A DNA stretch of 64,000 nucleotides from Aquimarina sp040786285. Its GTDB lineage: Bacteria; Bacteroidota; Bacteroidia; Flavobacteriales; Flavobacteriaceae. The stretch spans positions 62,001 to 126,000 of the forward strand of contig NZ_JBFMKQ010000004.1 of the NCBI RefSeq assembly GCF_040786285.1, in the 5' to 3' direction. The notes beneath the pieces are model-generated. The model made no database searches. It was not told where the DNA came from and saw only the letters and a list, made by a program, of their open reading frames with translations. Of this stretch, positions 53,168-60,600 are shown piece by piece; within the stretch, counting starts at the first letter, position 1; the number at the start of each line of letters is the position of its first letter. The position numbers were made by a program, and so were the translations under genes.

Positions 53168-53536
53168 ATGGTACAACAAGAGTCTAGATTAAAAGTAGCC
53201 GATAACACAGGTGGTAAAGAAGTTTTAGTTATCCGTGTTTTAGGTGGTACAGGAAGAAGATACGCTTCTGTAGGAGACAAGATCGTTGTCAGTGTAAAAG
53301 AAGCAACTCCAAATGGAAACATTAAAAAAGGAGCGGTTTCAACTGCAGTTGTAGTTCGTACTAAAAAAGAAGTGCGCAGACCAGATGGTTCTTATATTCG
53401 TTTCGATGATAATGCATGTGTGTTATTAAATCCTTCGGGAGAAATGAGAGGAACTCGTGTTTTTGGTCCTGTTGCAAGAGAACTTCGTGATAAGCAATTC
53501 ATGAAGATTGTTTCACTAGCGCCAGAAGTGCTTTAA
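53168..53536 (+). CDS. rplN: Ribosomal protein uL14
   Basis: 122 residues; MVQQESRLKVADNTGGKEVLV start and the RPDGSYIRFDDNACVLL and GTRVFGPVARELR segments are intact. Contacts the GTPase-side bridge and 30S. Confidence 0.98.
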   Translation: MVQQESRLKVADNTGGKEVLVIRVLGGTGRRYASVGDKIVVSVKEATPNGNIKKGAVSTAVVVRTKKEVRRPDGSYIRFDDNACVLLNPSGEMRGTRVFGPVARELRDKQFMKIVSLAPEVL

Positions 53537-53549
53537 AACATTTGAAAAG

Positions 53550-53861
53550 ATGACAAAGCTAAAAATTAAATCAGGAGATACAGTACGCGTTATCGCTGGA
53601 GACAATAAAGGTCAAGAGGGTACGGTGCAAAAAGTATTGAAAGATAAGAACAAGGCGATTGTAGAAGGTGTTAACTTAGTGTCTAAACACCAGAAGCCTA
53701 GTGCTACTAATCCACAAGGTGGAATTGTAAAGCAAGAAGCACCTATTCATATATCTAATTTATCATTGTTAACTTCGAAAGGAGAAACTACAAGAGTTGG
53801 GTATAGAGTAGAAGGAGATAAGAAAGTGAGATTTTCTAAAAAATCTAATGAAGTAATATAA
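53550..53861 (+). CDS. rplX: Ribosomal protein uL24
   Basis: 103 residues; KOW motif GDTVRVIAGDNKGQEGTVQKVL and the VEGVNLVSKHQKPSATNPQGG loop are typical. It is an assembly initiator protein of the large subunit. Two-base gap to rplE. Confidence 0.98.
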   Translation: MTKLKIKSGDTVRVIAGDNKGQEGTVQKVLKDKNKAIVEGVNLVSKHQKPSATNPQGGIVKQEAPIHISNLSLLTSKGETTRVGYRVEGDKKVRFSKKSNEVI

Positions 53862-53863
53862 TT

Positions 53864-54415
53864 ATGGCTTATATCCCAAGATTAAAACAAGAGTATAAAG
53901 ACAGAGTAGTGTCTGCTCTTACAGAAGAATTTAGCTATGATAATGTAATGCAAGTACCAAAGCTTAAAAAAATTGTTTTAAGTAGAGGTGTTGGTGCAGC
54001 TGTAGCTGATAAGAAGTTAATCGACTATGCAGTAGACGAATTAACAACAATCACTGGTCAGAAAGCAATATCAACGATTTCTAAAAAAGACGTTGCATCT
54101 TTCAAATTACGTAAAGGAATGCCAATTGGTGCTAAAGTTACGTTAAGAGGAGAAAGAATGTATGAGTTTTTAGATCGTTTGATTACTTCAGCGTTACCAC
54201 GTGTAAGAGATTTTAGCGGAATTAAAGCAACAGGTTTTGATGGTAGAGGTAATTATTCCTTAGGAATTTTAGAACAGATCATCTTCCCAGAAATTGATAT
54301 CGATAAGGTAAATAAGATTTCAGGAATGAACATCACGTTCGAAACTTCTGCTAAGACCGATAAAGAAGCAAAATCATTGTTAACCGAACTAGGATTACCT
54401 TTTAAAAAGAATTAA
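53864..54415 (+). CDS. rplE: Ribosomal protein uL5
   Basis: 183 residues; YIPRLKQEYKDRVVSAL start, LRKGMPIGAKVTLRGERMYEFLDRL, and FSGIKATGFDGRGNYSLG are typical. Binds 5S rRNA. In E. coli the S8 repressor site lies at its gene start; no such stem was recognised here. Two-base gap to rpsN. Confidence 0.97.
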   Translation: MAYIPRLKQEYKDRVVSALTEEFSYDNVMQVPKLKKIVLSRGVGAAVADKKLIDYAVDELTTITGQKAISTISKKDVASFKLRKGMPIGAKVTLRGERMYEFLDRLITSALPRVRDFSGIKATGFDGRGNYSLGILEQIIFPEIDIDKVNKISGMNITFETSAKTDKEAKSLLTELGLPFKKN

Positions 54416-54417
54416 TT

Positions 54418-54687
54418 ATGGCTAAAGAATCAATGAAAGCCCGTGAGGTGAAGAGAGCTAAAACTGTAGCTAAATATGCTGAAAAACGTAAAGCTTTAAA
54501 AGAAGCTGGAGATTATGAAGCATTACAAAAGTTACCGAAAAATGCTTCTCCAATCCGTAAGCACAATCGTTGTAAATTAACAGGAAGACCAAAAGGATAT
54601 ATGCGTCAGTTTGGAATTTCTCGTGTTACATTTAGAGAGATGGCTAATAAAGGGTTAATTCCAGGAGTAACTAAAGCTAGTTGGTAA
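54418..54687 (+). CDS. rpsN: Ribosomal protein uS14 (long, zinc-free form)
   Basis: 89 residues; long form with no CxxC zinc ribbon. The conserved NRCKLTGRPKGYMRQFGISRVTFREMA segment has a single cysteine. It is the zinc-independent type common when zinc is limiting. A 72-bp gap with a possible stem follows it. Confidence 0.97.
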   Translation: MAKESMKAREVKRAKTVAKYAEKRKALKEAGDYEALQKLPKNASPIRKHNRCKLTGRPKGYMRQFGISRVTFREMANKGLIPGVTKASW

Positions 54688-54703
54688 TAATAAAAGTAAA
54701 TTA

Positions 54704-54742
54704 ATTGGTGTAAGGTTCGGCTAAGTGTAGTTGAAAACCAAT
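54704..54742 (+). ncRNA. Possible leader stem before rpsH
   Basis: ATTGGT (54704-54709) can pair with ACCAAT (54737-54742) across a 27-base loop, in the longest gap of this section. It may be an S8-binding leader, but only one 6-bp stem supports it. Confidence 0.3.
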
Positions 54743-54759
54743 ACCAGAAATTAAATATA

Positions 54760-55158
54760 ATGAATACAGATCCTATAGCAGATTATTTAACCAGAATTCG
54801 TAATGCAAATAGTGCTCAACACAGAGTGGTTGAGATCCCTGCATCAAAGGTTAAAAAAGAGATCACTAAAATATTATTCGACCAAGGATATATTTTAAGT
54901 TATAAGTTTGAAGATACTACTGTACAAGGTACTATCAAGATAGCACTTAAGTACGATAAGATTACAAAAGAACCTGTAATAAAAGAATTACAAAGAATCA
55001 GTAAGCCTGGTTTACGTAAATATGCAGGATCTAGTGATATTCCTAGAATCCTTAATGGATTAGGTGTTGCAATAGTGTCTACATCACATGGCGTTATGAC
55101 TGGTAAACAGGCAAGACAAGATAATGTTGGTGGAGAAGTACTTTGCTACGTATATTAA
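54760..55158 (+). CDS. rpsH: Ribosomal protein uS8
   Basis: 132 residues; MNTDPIADYLTRIRNAN start and GLGVAIVSTSHGVMTGKQAR end are typical. In E. coli uS8 represses the spc operon; a leader in the upstream gap is possible but not shown. It binds 16S helix 21. Confidence 0.98.
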   Translation: MNTDPIADYLTRIRNANSAQHRVVEIPASKVKKEITKILFDQGYILSYKFEDTTVQGTIKIALKYDKITKEPVIKELQRISKPGLRKYAGSSDIPRILNGLGVAIVSTSHGVMTGKQARQDNVGGEVLCYVY

Positions 55159-55178
55159 CAGTATAAAAGACAAAAGAA

Positions 55179-55721
55179 ATGTCAAGAATAGGAAAAAATC
55201 CAGTAACTATTCCGTCTGGTGTCACGGTAGAAGTGACAGGTAATGTTGTTACTGTTAAAGGAAAATTAGGAGAGCTTTCTCAAGAGATCGATAGTATCCA
55301 GGTGAAAGTAGAAGAAGGCCAGGTAGTTCTAGAAAGACCTAGCGATGCCAAAGATCATAAAGCGAAGCACGGTTTGTATAGAGCCTTGATTCAGAATATG
55401 GTAGTTGGAGTTTCTGAAGGTTTTACCAAAGAGTTAGAATTGGTGGGAGTTGGATATAGAGCTTCTAACCAAGGTCAAAAATTAGATTTGGCTTTAGGAT
55501 TCTCTCATAATATAGTGTTAGACTTGGCTCCAGAAGTTAAAGTTGAGACTATTTCAGAAAAAGGTAAAAACCCTATCGTAAAATTAACTTCTTATGATAA
55601 GCAATTGGTAGGACAGATAGCAGCTAAAATTAGAGGCTTCCGTAAACCAGAACCTTACAAAGGGAAGGGAATTAAATTCGTAGGAGAACAATTAAGAAGA
55701 AAAGCAGGTAAATCTGCATAA
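55179..55721 (+). CDS. rplF: Ribosomal protein uL6
   Basis: 180 residues; the two-fold related domains are visible with SRIGKNPVTIPSGVTVEV at the start and the 23S-binding loop GFRKPEPYKGKGIKFV near the end. Lies near the sarcin-ricin loop. Gap of 20 bp from rpsH. Confidence 0.98.
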   Translation: MSRIGKNPVTIPSGVTVEVTGNVVTVKGKLGELSQEIDSIQVKVEEGQVVLERPSDAKDHKAKHGLYRALIQNMVVGVSEGFTKELELVGVGYRASNQGQKLDLALGFSHNIVLDLAPEVKVETISEKGKNPIVKLTSYDKQLVGQIAAKIRGFRKPEPYKGKGIKFVGEQLRRKAGKSA

Positions 55722-55731
55722 TATCGTAGTT

Positions 55732-56088
55732 ATGGCATTCTCAAAAGATTTAAGAAGATTAAAGATAAGAAAGCGTATCCGTGGAAATGTAAACGGAACA
55801 GAACAACGTCCTAGATTATCTGTATATAGAAGTAATAAAGAAATCTATGCGCAAATCATAGATGACGTTACTGGTAAGACTATCAGTGCTGCTTCTTCAA
55901 GAGATAAAGACATTGCTTCGGCATCTGGTAATAAGATTGAAAAAGCAGGTTTGGTAGGAAAAGCTCTTGCCGAAAAAGCTAAAAAAGCAGGTGTAGAAAC
56001 AGTAGCCTTTGATAGAGGAGGATATTTATATCACGGAAGAGTAAAATCATTAGCAGACGGTGCTAGAGAAGCAGGACTTAAATTCTAA
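55732..56088 (+). CDS. rplR: Ribosomal protein uL18
   Basis: 118 residues; RIRGNVNGTEQRPRLSVYRSNKEIYAQII and the DRGGYLYHGRVKSLADGAREAGL end are typical. Binds 5S rRNA with uL5. Ten-base gap to rplF. Confidence 0.98.
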   Translation: MAFSKDLRRLKIRKRIRGNVNGTEQRPRLSVYRSNKEIYAQIIDDVTGKTISAASSRDKDIASASGNKIEKAGLVGKALAEKAKKAGVETVAFDRGGYLYHGRVKSLADGAREAGLKF

Positions 56089-56094
56089 GAAATT

Positions 56095-56619
56095 ATGTAT
56101 CAGAAATATAAAAACGCAGAATTAGTAAAACCAAGTGGACTAGAACTTAAAGATCGTTTAGTTGGTGTGCAACGTGTTACTAAAGTAACAAAAGGTGGTA
56201 GAGCATTTGGTTTCTCTGCAATCGTAGTTGTAGGTGATGAAAATGGTGTTGTAGGTCACGGTTTAGGTAAGTCTAAAGAGGTAGCAGAGGCTATCGCTAA
56301 GGCAGTAGAAGATGCAAAAAAGAATTTGGTTCGTATTCCATTACATAAAGGTACTTTACCACATGAACAAAAAGGTAAGTACGGTGGAGCAAGAGTGTTA
56401 CTTTTACCTGCTGCAACGGGTACTGGAGTAATTGCTGGTGGAGCTATCCGTGCAGTATTAGAATCTGTAGGAGTACATGATGTACTTTCTAAGAACCAAG
56501 GATCGTCTAACCCACACAATGTGGTGAAAGCAACGTTTGATGCTTTATTGCAAATGCGTAGTGCACAGCAAGTGGCAAAACAACGTGGAGTTTCACTTGA
56601 AAAAGTGTTTAAAGGATAA
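56095..56619 (+). CDS. rpsE: Ribosomal protein uS5
   Basis: 174 residues; LKDRLVGVQRVTKVTKGGRAFGFSAIVVVGD and the GTGVIAGGAIRAVLESVGV segment, near the fidelity and spectinomycin-binding region, are intact. Six-base gap to rplR. Confidence 0.98.
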   Translation: MYQKYKNAELVKPSGLELKDRLVGVQRVTKVTKGGRAFGFSAIVVVGDENGVVGHGLGKSKEVAEAIAKAVEDAKKNLVRIPLHKGTLPHEQKGKYGGARVLLLPAATGTGVIAGGAIRAVLESVGVHDVLSKNQGSSNPHNVVKATFDALLQMRSAQQVAKQRGVSLEKVFKG

Positions 56620-56629
56620 ATAGGAAACG

Positions 56630-56809
56630 ATGGCAAAGATTAAAATTACTAAAGTAAAAAGTGCAATAAACCGCACTCAAAGACAAAAGAGAACCTTAGA
56701 GGCTCTAGGTCTTAAGAAGATCGGCCAGGTTGTGGAGCACGATGATACTCCTAATATCCTTGGGATGGTAAATAAAGTTAAACATTTAGTTTCTGTAGAA
56801 ACAAAATAA
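56630..56809 (+). CDS. rpmD: Ribosomal protein uL30
   Basis: 59 residues, below the usual ORF length cut-off but a complete frame: MAKIKITKVKSAINRTQRQK start, then LEALGLKKIGQVVEHDDT and PNILGMVNKVKHLVSVE. These match uL30. It lies 10 bp after rpsE and 9 bp before rplO. Confidence 0.96.
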   Translation: MAKIKITKVKSAINRTQRQKRTLEALGLKKIGQVVEHDDTPNILGMVNKVKHLVSVETK

Positions 56810-56818
56810 TATAAGCAC

Positions 56819-57271
56819 ATGGATTTAAGTAACTTAAAACCTGCTGCAGGTTCGGTAAAAAATAACAGCAAGCGAGTAGGTCGTGGACAAGGTTCTGGAA
56901 AAGGCGGAACTGCTACTCGAGGTCATAAAGGAGCGAAATCACGTTCTGGGTATTCTAAAAAGATCGGTTTTGAAGGTGGTCAAATGCCTCTTCAAAGACG
57001 TGTGCCTAAGTTTGGTTTCAAAAATATTAATAGAAAAGAGTATCAAGGAATCAACCTAGATACACTACAGAAATTAGTAGACGAAGGTAAGATTAAAGAT
57101 ACCGTAGATGTTGATGTGATTTTAGCTACACGCCTTGCTGGAAAAAATGATTTGATTAAGATACTGGGAAGAGGTGAATTGAAGGCGAAGTTGAAAGTCT
57201 CGGCTCACAAATTTACGGCCACAGCAAAAGCTGCTATAGAAGCAGCAGGTGGTGAAGCAGTAACCTTATAA
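56819..57271 (+). CDS. rplO: Ribosomal protein uL15
   Basis: 150 residues; MDLSNLKPAAGSVKNNSKRVGRGQGSGKGGTATRGHKG glycine-rich start and the GFEGGQMPLQRRVPKFGF motif are typical. It is a late assembly protein. The next gene, secY, is 10 bp away. Confidence 0.97.
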   Translation: MDLSNLKPAAGSVKNNSKRVGRGQGSGKGGTATRGHKGAKSRSGYSKKIGFEGGQMPLQRRVPKFGFKNINRKEYQGINLDTLQKLVDEGKIKDTVDVDVILATRLAGKNDLIKILGRGELKAKLKVSAHKFTATAKAAIEAAGGEAVTL

Positions 57272-57281
57272 TAGACAATTC

Positions 57282-58622
57282 ATGAAATTTATTGATACAA
57301 TAAAAAACATTTGGAAAATCGAAGAACTAAAAAATAGGATCTTAGTTACACTAGGATTACTTTTAGTATATCGTTTTGGAGCGCAAGTTGTACTTCCTGG
57401 GGTAGATGCAGCACAATTAGCCGAATTGGGTACTCAAACCCAAGACGGTATTTTAGGATTGCTTAATGCATTTACAGGAGGAGCGTTTGCTAATGCTTCA
57501 GTATTTGCTTTAGGTATTATGCCTTATATATCTGCTTCAATTGTAGTGCAATTGATGGGAATCGCAATTCCTTATCTTCAAAAACTACAAAAAGAAGGAG
57601 AAAGTGGTAGAAAAAAGATTAATCAAATTACACGTTGGTTAACTATTGCTATTACTTTGGTTCAAGGACCTGGTTATATCTATAATTTGTTTGCAACATT
57701 ACCGGCAGAAGCATTTGTTATTCCAAATCAAACCATTTTTGTTGTATCATCTGTAATTATCATATCAACAGGTTGTATTTTTGCAATGTGGTTAGGTGAG
57801 AAAATTACTGATAAAGGTATTGGTAACGGTATTTCATTACTAATTATGGTGGGTATTATTGCTACACTACCACAATCATTTGTGCAAAACTTCATTTCGA
57901 GAACATCGGGTGAAGGTGGTGATATCATTATGGTATTAATCGAGTTAGTAATTTGGTTTGTAATTATCCTGGCTTCAGTGTTGTTGGTGATGGCTGTACG
58001 CCAGATACCAGTGCAATATGCCAGAAGAACTGCAGGCGGAGGTTATGAGAAAAATGTTTTTGGATCTCGACAGTATATTCCATTAAAACTTAATGCTTCA
58101 GGTGTAATGCCTATTATCTTTGCGCAGGCAATTATGTTTGTTCCTGGTTTTGTGGCAGCGAGCATGTCAGAATCTGAGGCAGCTCAAGGAGTTACGGCAG
58201 CATTTAGTGATATTTTTGGATTATGGTATAATCTGGTATTTGCACTATTGATTATAGTGTTTACCTACTTTTATACCGCGATTACTGTTCCAACTAATAA
58301 AATGGCTGATGATTTAAAACGTAGTGGTGGTTTTATTCCTGGAATTCGTCCAGGTACAGAAACTGCAGATTACCTTGATAAAATCATGTCGCAAATAACT
58401 TTACCAGGATCAATTTTTCTTGCCTTGATAGCAATTTTCCCTGCAATTGCAGTGAAATTGTTAGATGTACAACAAGGTTGGGCATTGTTTTTCGGAGGAA
58501 CATCACTACTTATTATGGTGGGTGTTGCAATAGATACAATGCAACAGGTTAATTCATATCTATTGAATAGACATTATGATGGATTAATGAAAACTGGTAA
58601 AAATCGTAAAGCAGTAGCATAA
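57282..58622 (+). CDS. secY: Protein translocase subunit SecY
   Basis: 446 residues, ten transmembrane helices, forming the SecYEG channel. The signature MPYISASIVVQLMG and the cytosolic loop VRQIPVQYARR with GGFIPGIRPG are typical. Its stop codon overlaps the infA start by one base. No adk or map lies between secY and infA, unlike many Proteobacteria. Confidence 0.98.
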   Translation: MKFIDTIKNIWKIEELKNRILVTLGLLLVYRFGAQVVLPGVDAAQLAELGTQTQDGILGLLNAFTGGAFANASVFALGIMPYISASIVVQLMGIAIPYLQKLQKEGESGRKKINQITRWLTIAITLVQGPGYIYNLFATLPAEAFVIPNQTIFVVSSVIIISTGCIFAMWLGEKITDKGIGNGISLLIMVGIIATLPQSFVQNFISRTSGEGGDIIMVLIELVIWFVIILASVLLVMAVRQIPVQYARRTAGGGYEKNVFGSRQYIPLKLNASGVMPIIFAQAIMFVPGFVAASMSESEAAQGVTAAFSDIFGLWYNLVFALLIIVFTYFYTAITVPTNKMADDLKRSGGFIPGIRPGTETADYLDKIMSQITLPGSIFLALIAIFPAIAVKLLDVQQGWALFFGGTSLLIMVGVAIDTMQQVNSYLLNRHYDGLMKTGKNRKAVA

Positions 58623-58837
58623 TGGCAAAGCAACCAGCAATAGAACAAGACGGAAGTATTATCGAAGCATTATCAAATGCAATGTTTCGTGTAGAACTTG
58701 AAAACGGTCATGTTGTAACAGCACATATATCTGGTAAGATGCGTATGCATTATATTAAATTACTACCAGGAGATAAGGTAAAGTTAGAAATGAGTCCTTA
58801 TGATTTATCAAAGGCTCGAATAACATATAGATACTAA
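58622..58837 (+). CDS. infA: Translation initiation factor IF-1
   Basis: 71 residues; S1-type OB fold with IEALSNAMFRVELENGHVVTAHISGKMRMHYIKLLPGDKV, as in IF-1. It occupies the 30S A site during initiation. It overlaps secY by one base. A 118-bp gap with a consensus promoter follows. Confidence 0.97.
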   Translation: MAKQPAIEQDGSIIEALSNAMFRVELENGHVVTAHISGKMRMHYIKLLPGDKVKLEMSPYDLSKARITYRY

Positions 58838-58850
58838 TAGTTTTATAATA

Positions 58851-58880
58851 TTGTTAATTAAGATTTTTTGTGTAATTTTG
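58851..58880 (+). promoter_or_regulatory. Internal promoter before rpmJ
   Basis: TTG (58851-58853), a 19-base spacer and TAATTTTG (58873-58880) match the Bacteroidota consensus. It lies in the infA-rpmJ gap and can drive rpmJ-rpsM-rpsK apart from the main promoter. Confidence 0.75.
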
Positions 58881-58955
58881 CAGGCTGAAAAATCTTATTA
58901 ATGATACTTTCTGAAAATCATATATTATGTTTTTTCAGTAATTAAATAAAAAGAG

Positions 58956-59072
58956 ATGAAAGTAAGAGCATCAATAAAAAAGAGAAGTGCCGAGTGCAAG
59001 ATTGTGCGTAGAAAAGGCCGACTTTACGTGATTAATAAAAAGAATCCTAGATTTAAACAAAGACAAGGGTAA
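58956..59072 (+). CDS. rpmJ: Ribosomal protein bL36 (zinc-free form)
   Basis: 38 residues, a frame too short for most ORF filters. It begins MKVRASIKKRSAECKIVRRKGR and ends NPRFKQRQG. Only Cys14 of the CxxC...C...H zinc ribbon is present; the first Cys is Ser11, and the others are replaced by Asn and Phe, so this is the C-minus, zinc-independent form. Preceded by its own promoter. Confidence 0.95.
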   Translation: MKVRASIKKRSAECKIVRRKGRLYVINKKNPRFKQRQG

Positions 59073-59074
59073 TT

Positions 59075-59449
59075 ATGGCAAGAATTGCAGGGGTAGATAT
59101 ACCTAAACAAAAGCGAGGAGTTATAGCATTAACCTATATCTTCGGAATTGGTAGAAGTAGAGCTAAAGAGATTTTAGGTGCTGCCAAAGTAGATGAGAGT
59201 ATAAAAGTTTCTGACTGGGATGATGATCAAATTGGTCGTATTCGTGAGGCTGTAGGGACATATACCATAGAAGGAGAACTACGTTCTGAAGTTCAGTTGA
59301 ACATCAAACGTCTTATGGATATAGGATGTTATAGAGGAATACGCCATAGAGCAGGATTACCTCTTAGAGGACAACGTACTAAGAACAACTCTAGAACACG
59401 TAAAGGAAGAAGAAAAACAGTTGCTAACAAGAAAAAAGCAACTAAATAA
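59075..59449 (+). CDS. rpsM: Ribosomal protein uS13
   Basis: 124 residues; MARIAGVDIPKQKRGVIALTYIFGIGRSRAKEIL start and RGIRHRAGLPLRGQRTKNNSRTRKG C-terminal part are typical. Head protein contacting 50S. Two-base gap to rpmJ. Confidence 0.98.
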   Translation: MARIAGVDIPKQKRGVIALTYIFGIGRSRAKEILGAAKVDESIKVSDWDDDQIGRIREAVGTYTIEGELRSEVQLNIKRLMDIGCYRGIRHRAGLPLRGQRTKNNSRTRKGRRKTVANKKKATK

Positions 59450-59457
59450 TAAGTAGT

Positions 59458-59841
59458 ATGGCAAAGTCAACTTCAAAAAAACGTAAAGTAATTGTTGAGT
59501 CTGTAGGAGAAGCTCATGTAACTGCTTCTTTTAACAACATTATTATTTCGTTAACAAATAAAAAGGGAGACGTTATTTCTTGGTCTTCAGCAGGTAAAAT
59601 GGGATTTAGAGGTTCTAAAAAGAATACTCCTTATGCTGCCCAACTTGCTGCCGAAGATGCTTCTAAAGTAGCTATCGAAGCTGGTCTGAAGAAAGTAAAG
59701 GTATACGTTAAAGGACCTGGTAATGGTAGAGAATCGGCAATTCGTTCTCTTCACAACTCAGGAATTGAGGTTTCAGAGATTATCGATGTAACACCAATGC
59801 CACATAACGGTTGTCGTCCTCCTAAAAGACGTAGAGTATAA
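59458..59841 (+). CDS. rpsK: Ribosomal protein uS11
   Basis: 127 residues; GEAHVTASFNNIIISLTNKKGDVISW and GPGNGRESAIRSLHNSGIEVSEI segments are typical, with the end PMPHNGCRPPKRRRV intact. It sits on the 30S platform. A terminator follows eight bases after the stop. Confidence 0.98.
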   Translation: MAKSTSKKRKVIVESVGEAHVTASFNNIIISLTNKKGDVISWSSAGKMGFRGSKKNTPYAAQLAAEDASKVAIEAGLKKVKVYVKGPGNGRESAIRSLHNSGIEVSEIIDVTPMPHNGCRPPKRRRV

Positions 59842-59846
59842 TTTTT

Positions 59847-59874
59847 ATCCCGAAACTTGTTTTCGGGATCTTTT
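59847..59874 (+). terminator. Terminator after rpsK
   Basis: ATCCCGAAA (59847-59855) and TTTCGGGAT (59861-59869) form a perfect 9-bp stem with a CTTGT loop, followed by CTTTT. It sits within the alpha section, so rpoA and rplQ are partly insulated from the upstream genes. Confidence 0.8.
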
Positions 59875-59902
59875 ATATATTTAAAAATAGGTAAATCTAA
59901 AA

Positions 59903-59951
59903 GAGGAATACTGATTATCGAAGGACAGTGACCTTAATTCATAATCACCTC
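59903..59951 (+). ncRNA. Candidate S4-type leader RNA before rpsD
   Basis: Three nested stems: GAGG/CCTC (59903-59906 with 59948-59951), TGATTAT/ATAATCA (59912-59918 with 59941-59947) and AAGG/CCTT (59921-59924 with 59932-59935). A five-base bulge AATAC and a CG/AATTC internal loop interrupt it. It ends 19 bases before the rpsD start codon, the place where an S4 autoregulatory site would be. Confidence 0.6.
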
Positions 59952-59970
59952 AATAACTAAATTATTAATA

Positions 59971-60576
59971 ATGGCAAGATATACTGGTCCAAAAACTAAA
60001 ATCGCTCGTAAATTTGGTGAAGCGATCTTCGGGGAAGATAAGTCCTTCGAAAAAAGAAATTACCCTCCTGGGCAACACGGTAACAACAGACGTAGAGGTA
60101 AGAAAAGTGAATATGCTATCCAGTTAATGGAAAAGCAAAAAGCAAAATATACGTACGGAGTTCTTGAACGTCAATTCCGTAACATGTTCGAAAAAGCAAC
60201 ACGTGCACAAGGAATTACAGGTGAGGTTTTACTTCAATTATGTGAGTCTCGTTTGGATAATGTAGTTTTTAGAATGGGATTATCGAACTCTCGTAGAGGA
60301 GCAAGACAACTAGTTTCTCATAGACACATTACAGTTAATGGGCAACAAGTAAATATTCCATCTTACCAGCTAAAAGCGGGAGACGTTGTTGGCGTAAGAG
60401 AAAAATCAAAATCATTAGAAGTAATTCAAAATTCACTTGCTAATAATAGTAAAGTGTATGAGTGGATTACGTTTAATAACGATACTAAAGAAGGCACTTA
60501 TGTATCTGTTCCGGCTAGAATTCAAATTCCGGAAAATATTAACGAACAATTCATTGTCGAATTATACTCTAAGTAA
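59971..60576 (+). CDS. rpsD: Ribosomal protein uS4
   Basis: 201 residues; start MARYTGPKTKIARKFGEAIFG, the LESRLDNVVFRMGLSNSRRGARQLVSHRHI S4 RNA-binding domain and the PARIQIPENINEQFIVELYSK end are typical. In E. coli uS4 regulates the alpha operon through its mRNA leader; here a structured leader directly precedes this gene and a terminator lies just before that. Confidence 0.98.
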   Translation: MARYTGPKTKIARKFGEAIFGEDKSFEKRNYPPGQHGNNRRRGKKSEYAIQLMEKQKAKYTYGVLERQFRNMFEKATRAQGITGEVLLQLCESRLDNVVFRMGLSNSRRGARQLVSHRHITVNGQQVNIPSYQLKAGDVVGVREKSKSLEVIQNSLANNSKVYEWITFNNDTKEGTYVSVPARIQIPENINEQFIVELYSK

Positions 60577-60600
60577 TAACGCTAAAGAAGAAACAAAAAT

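Noticed and set aside
54710..54745. tRNA-like GGTTCGGC segment in the rpsN-rpsH gap
   Set aside because: No acceptor, D or anticodon arm can be drawn around it.
56256..56636. 126-residue minus-strand frame opposite rpsE
   Set aside because: Antisense to a conserved ribosomal gene; codon pattern follows the rpsE frame.
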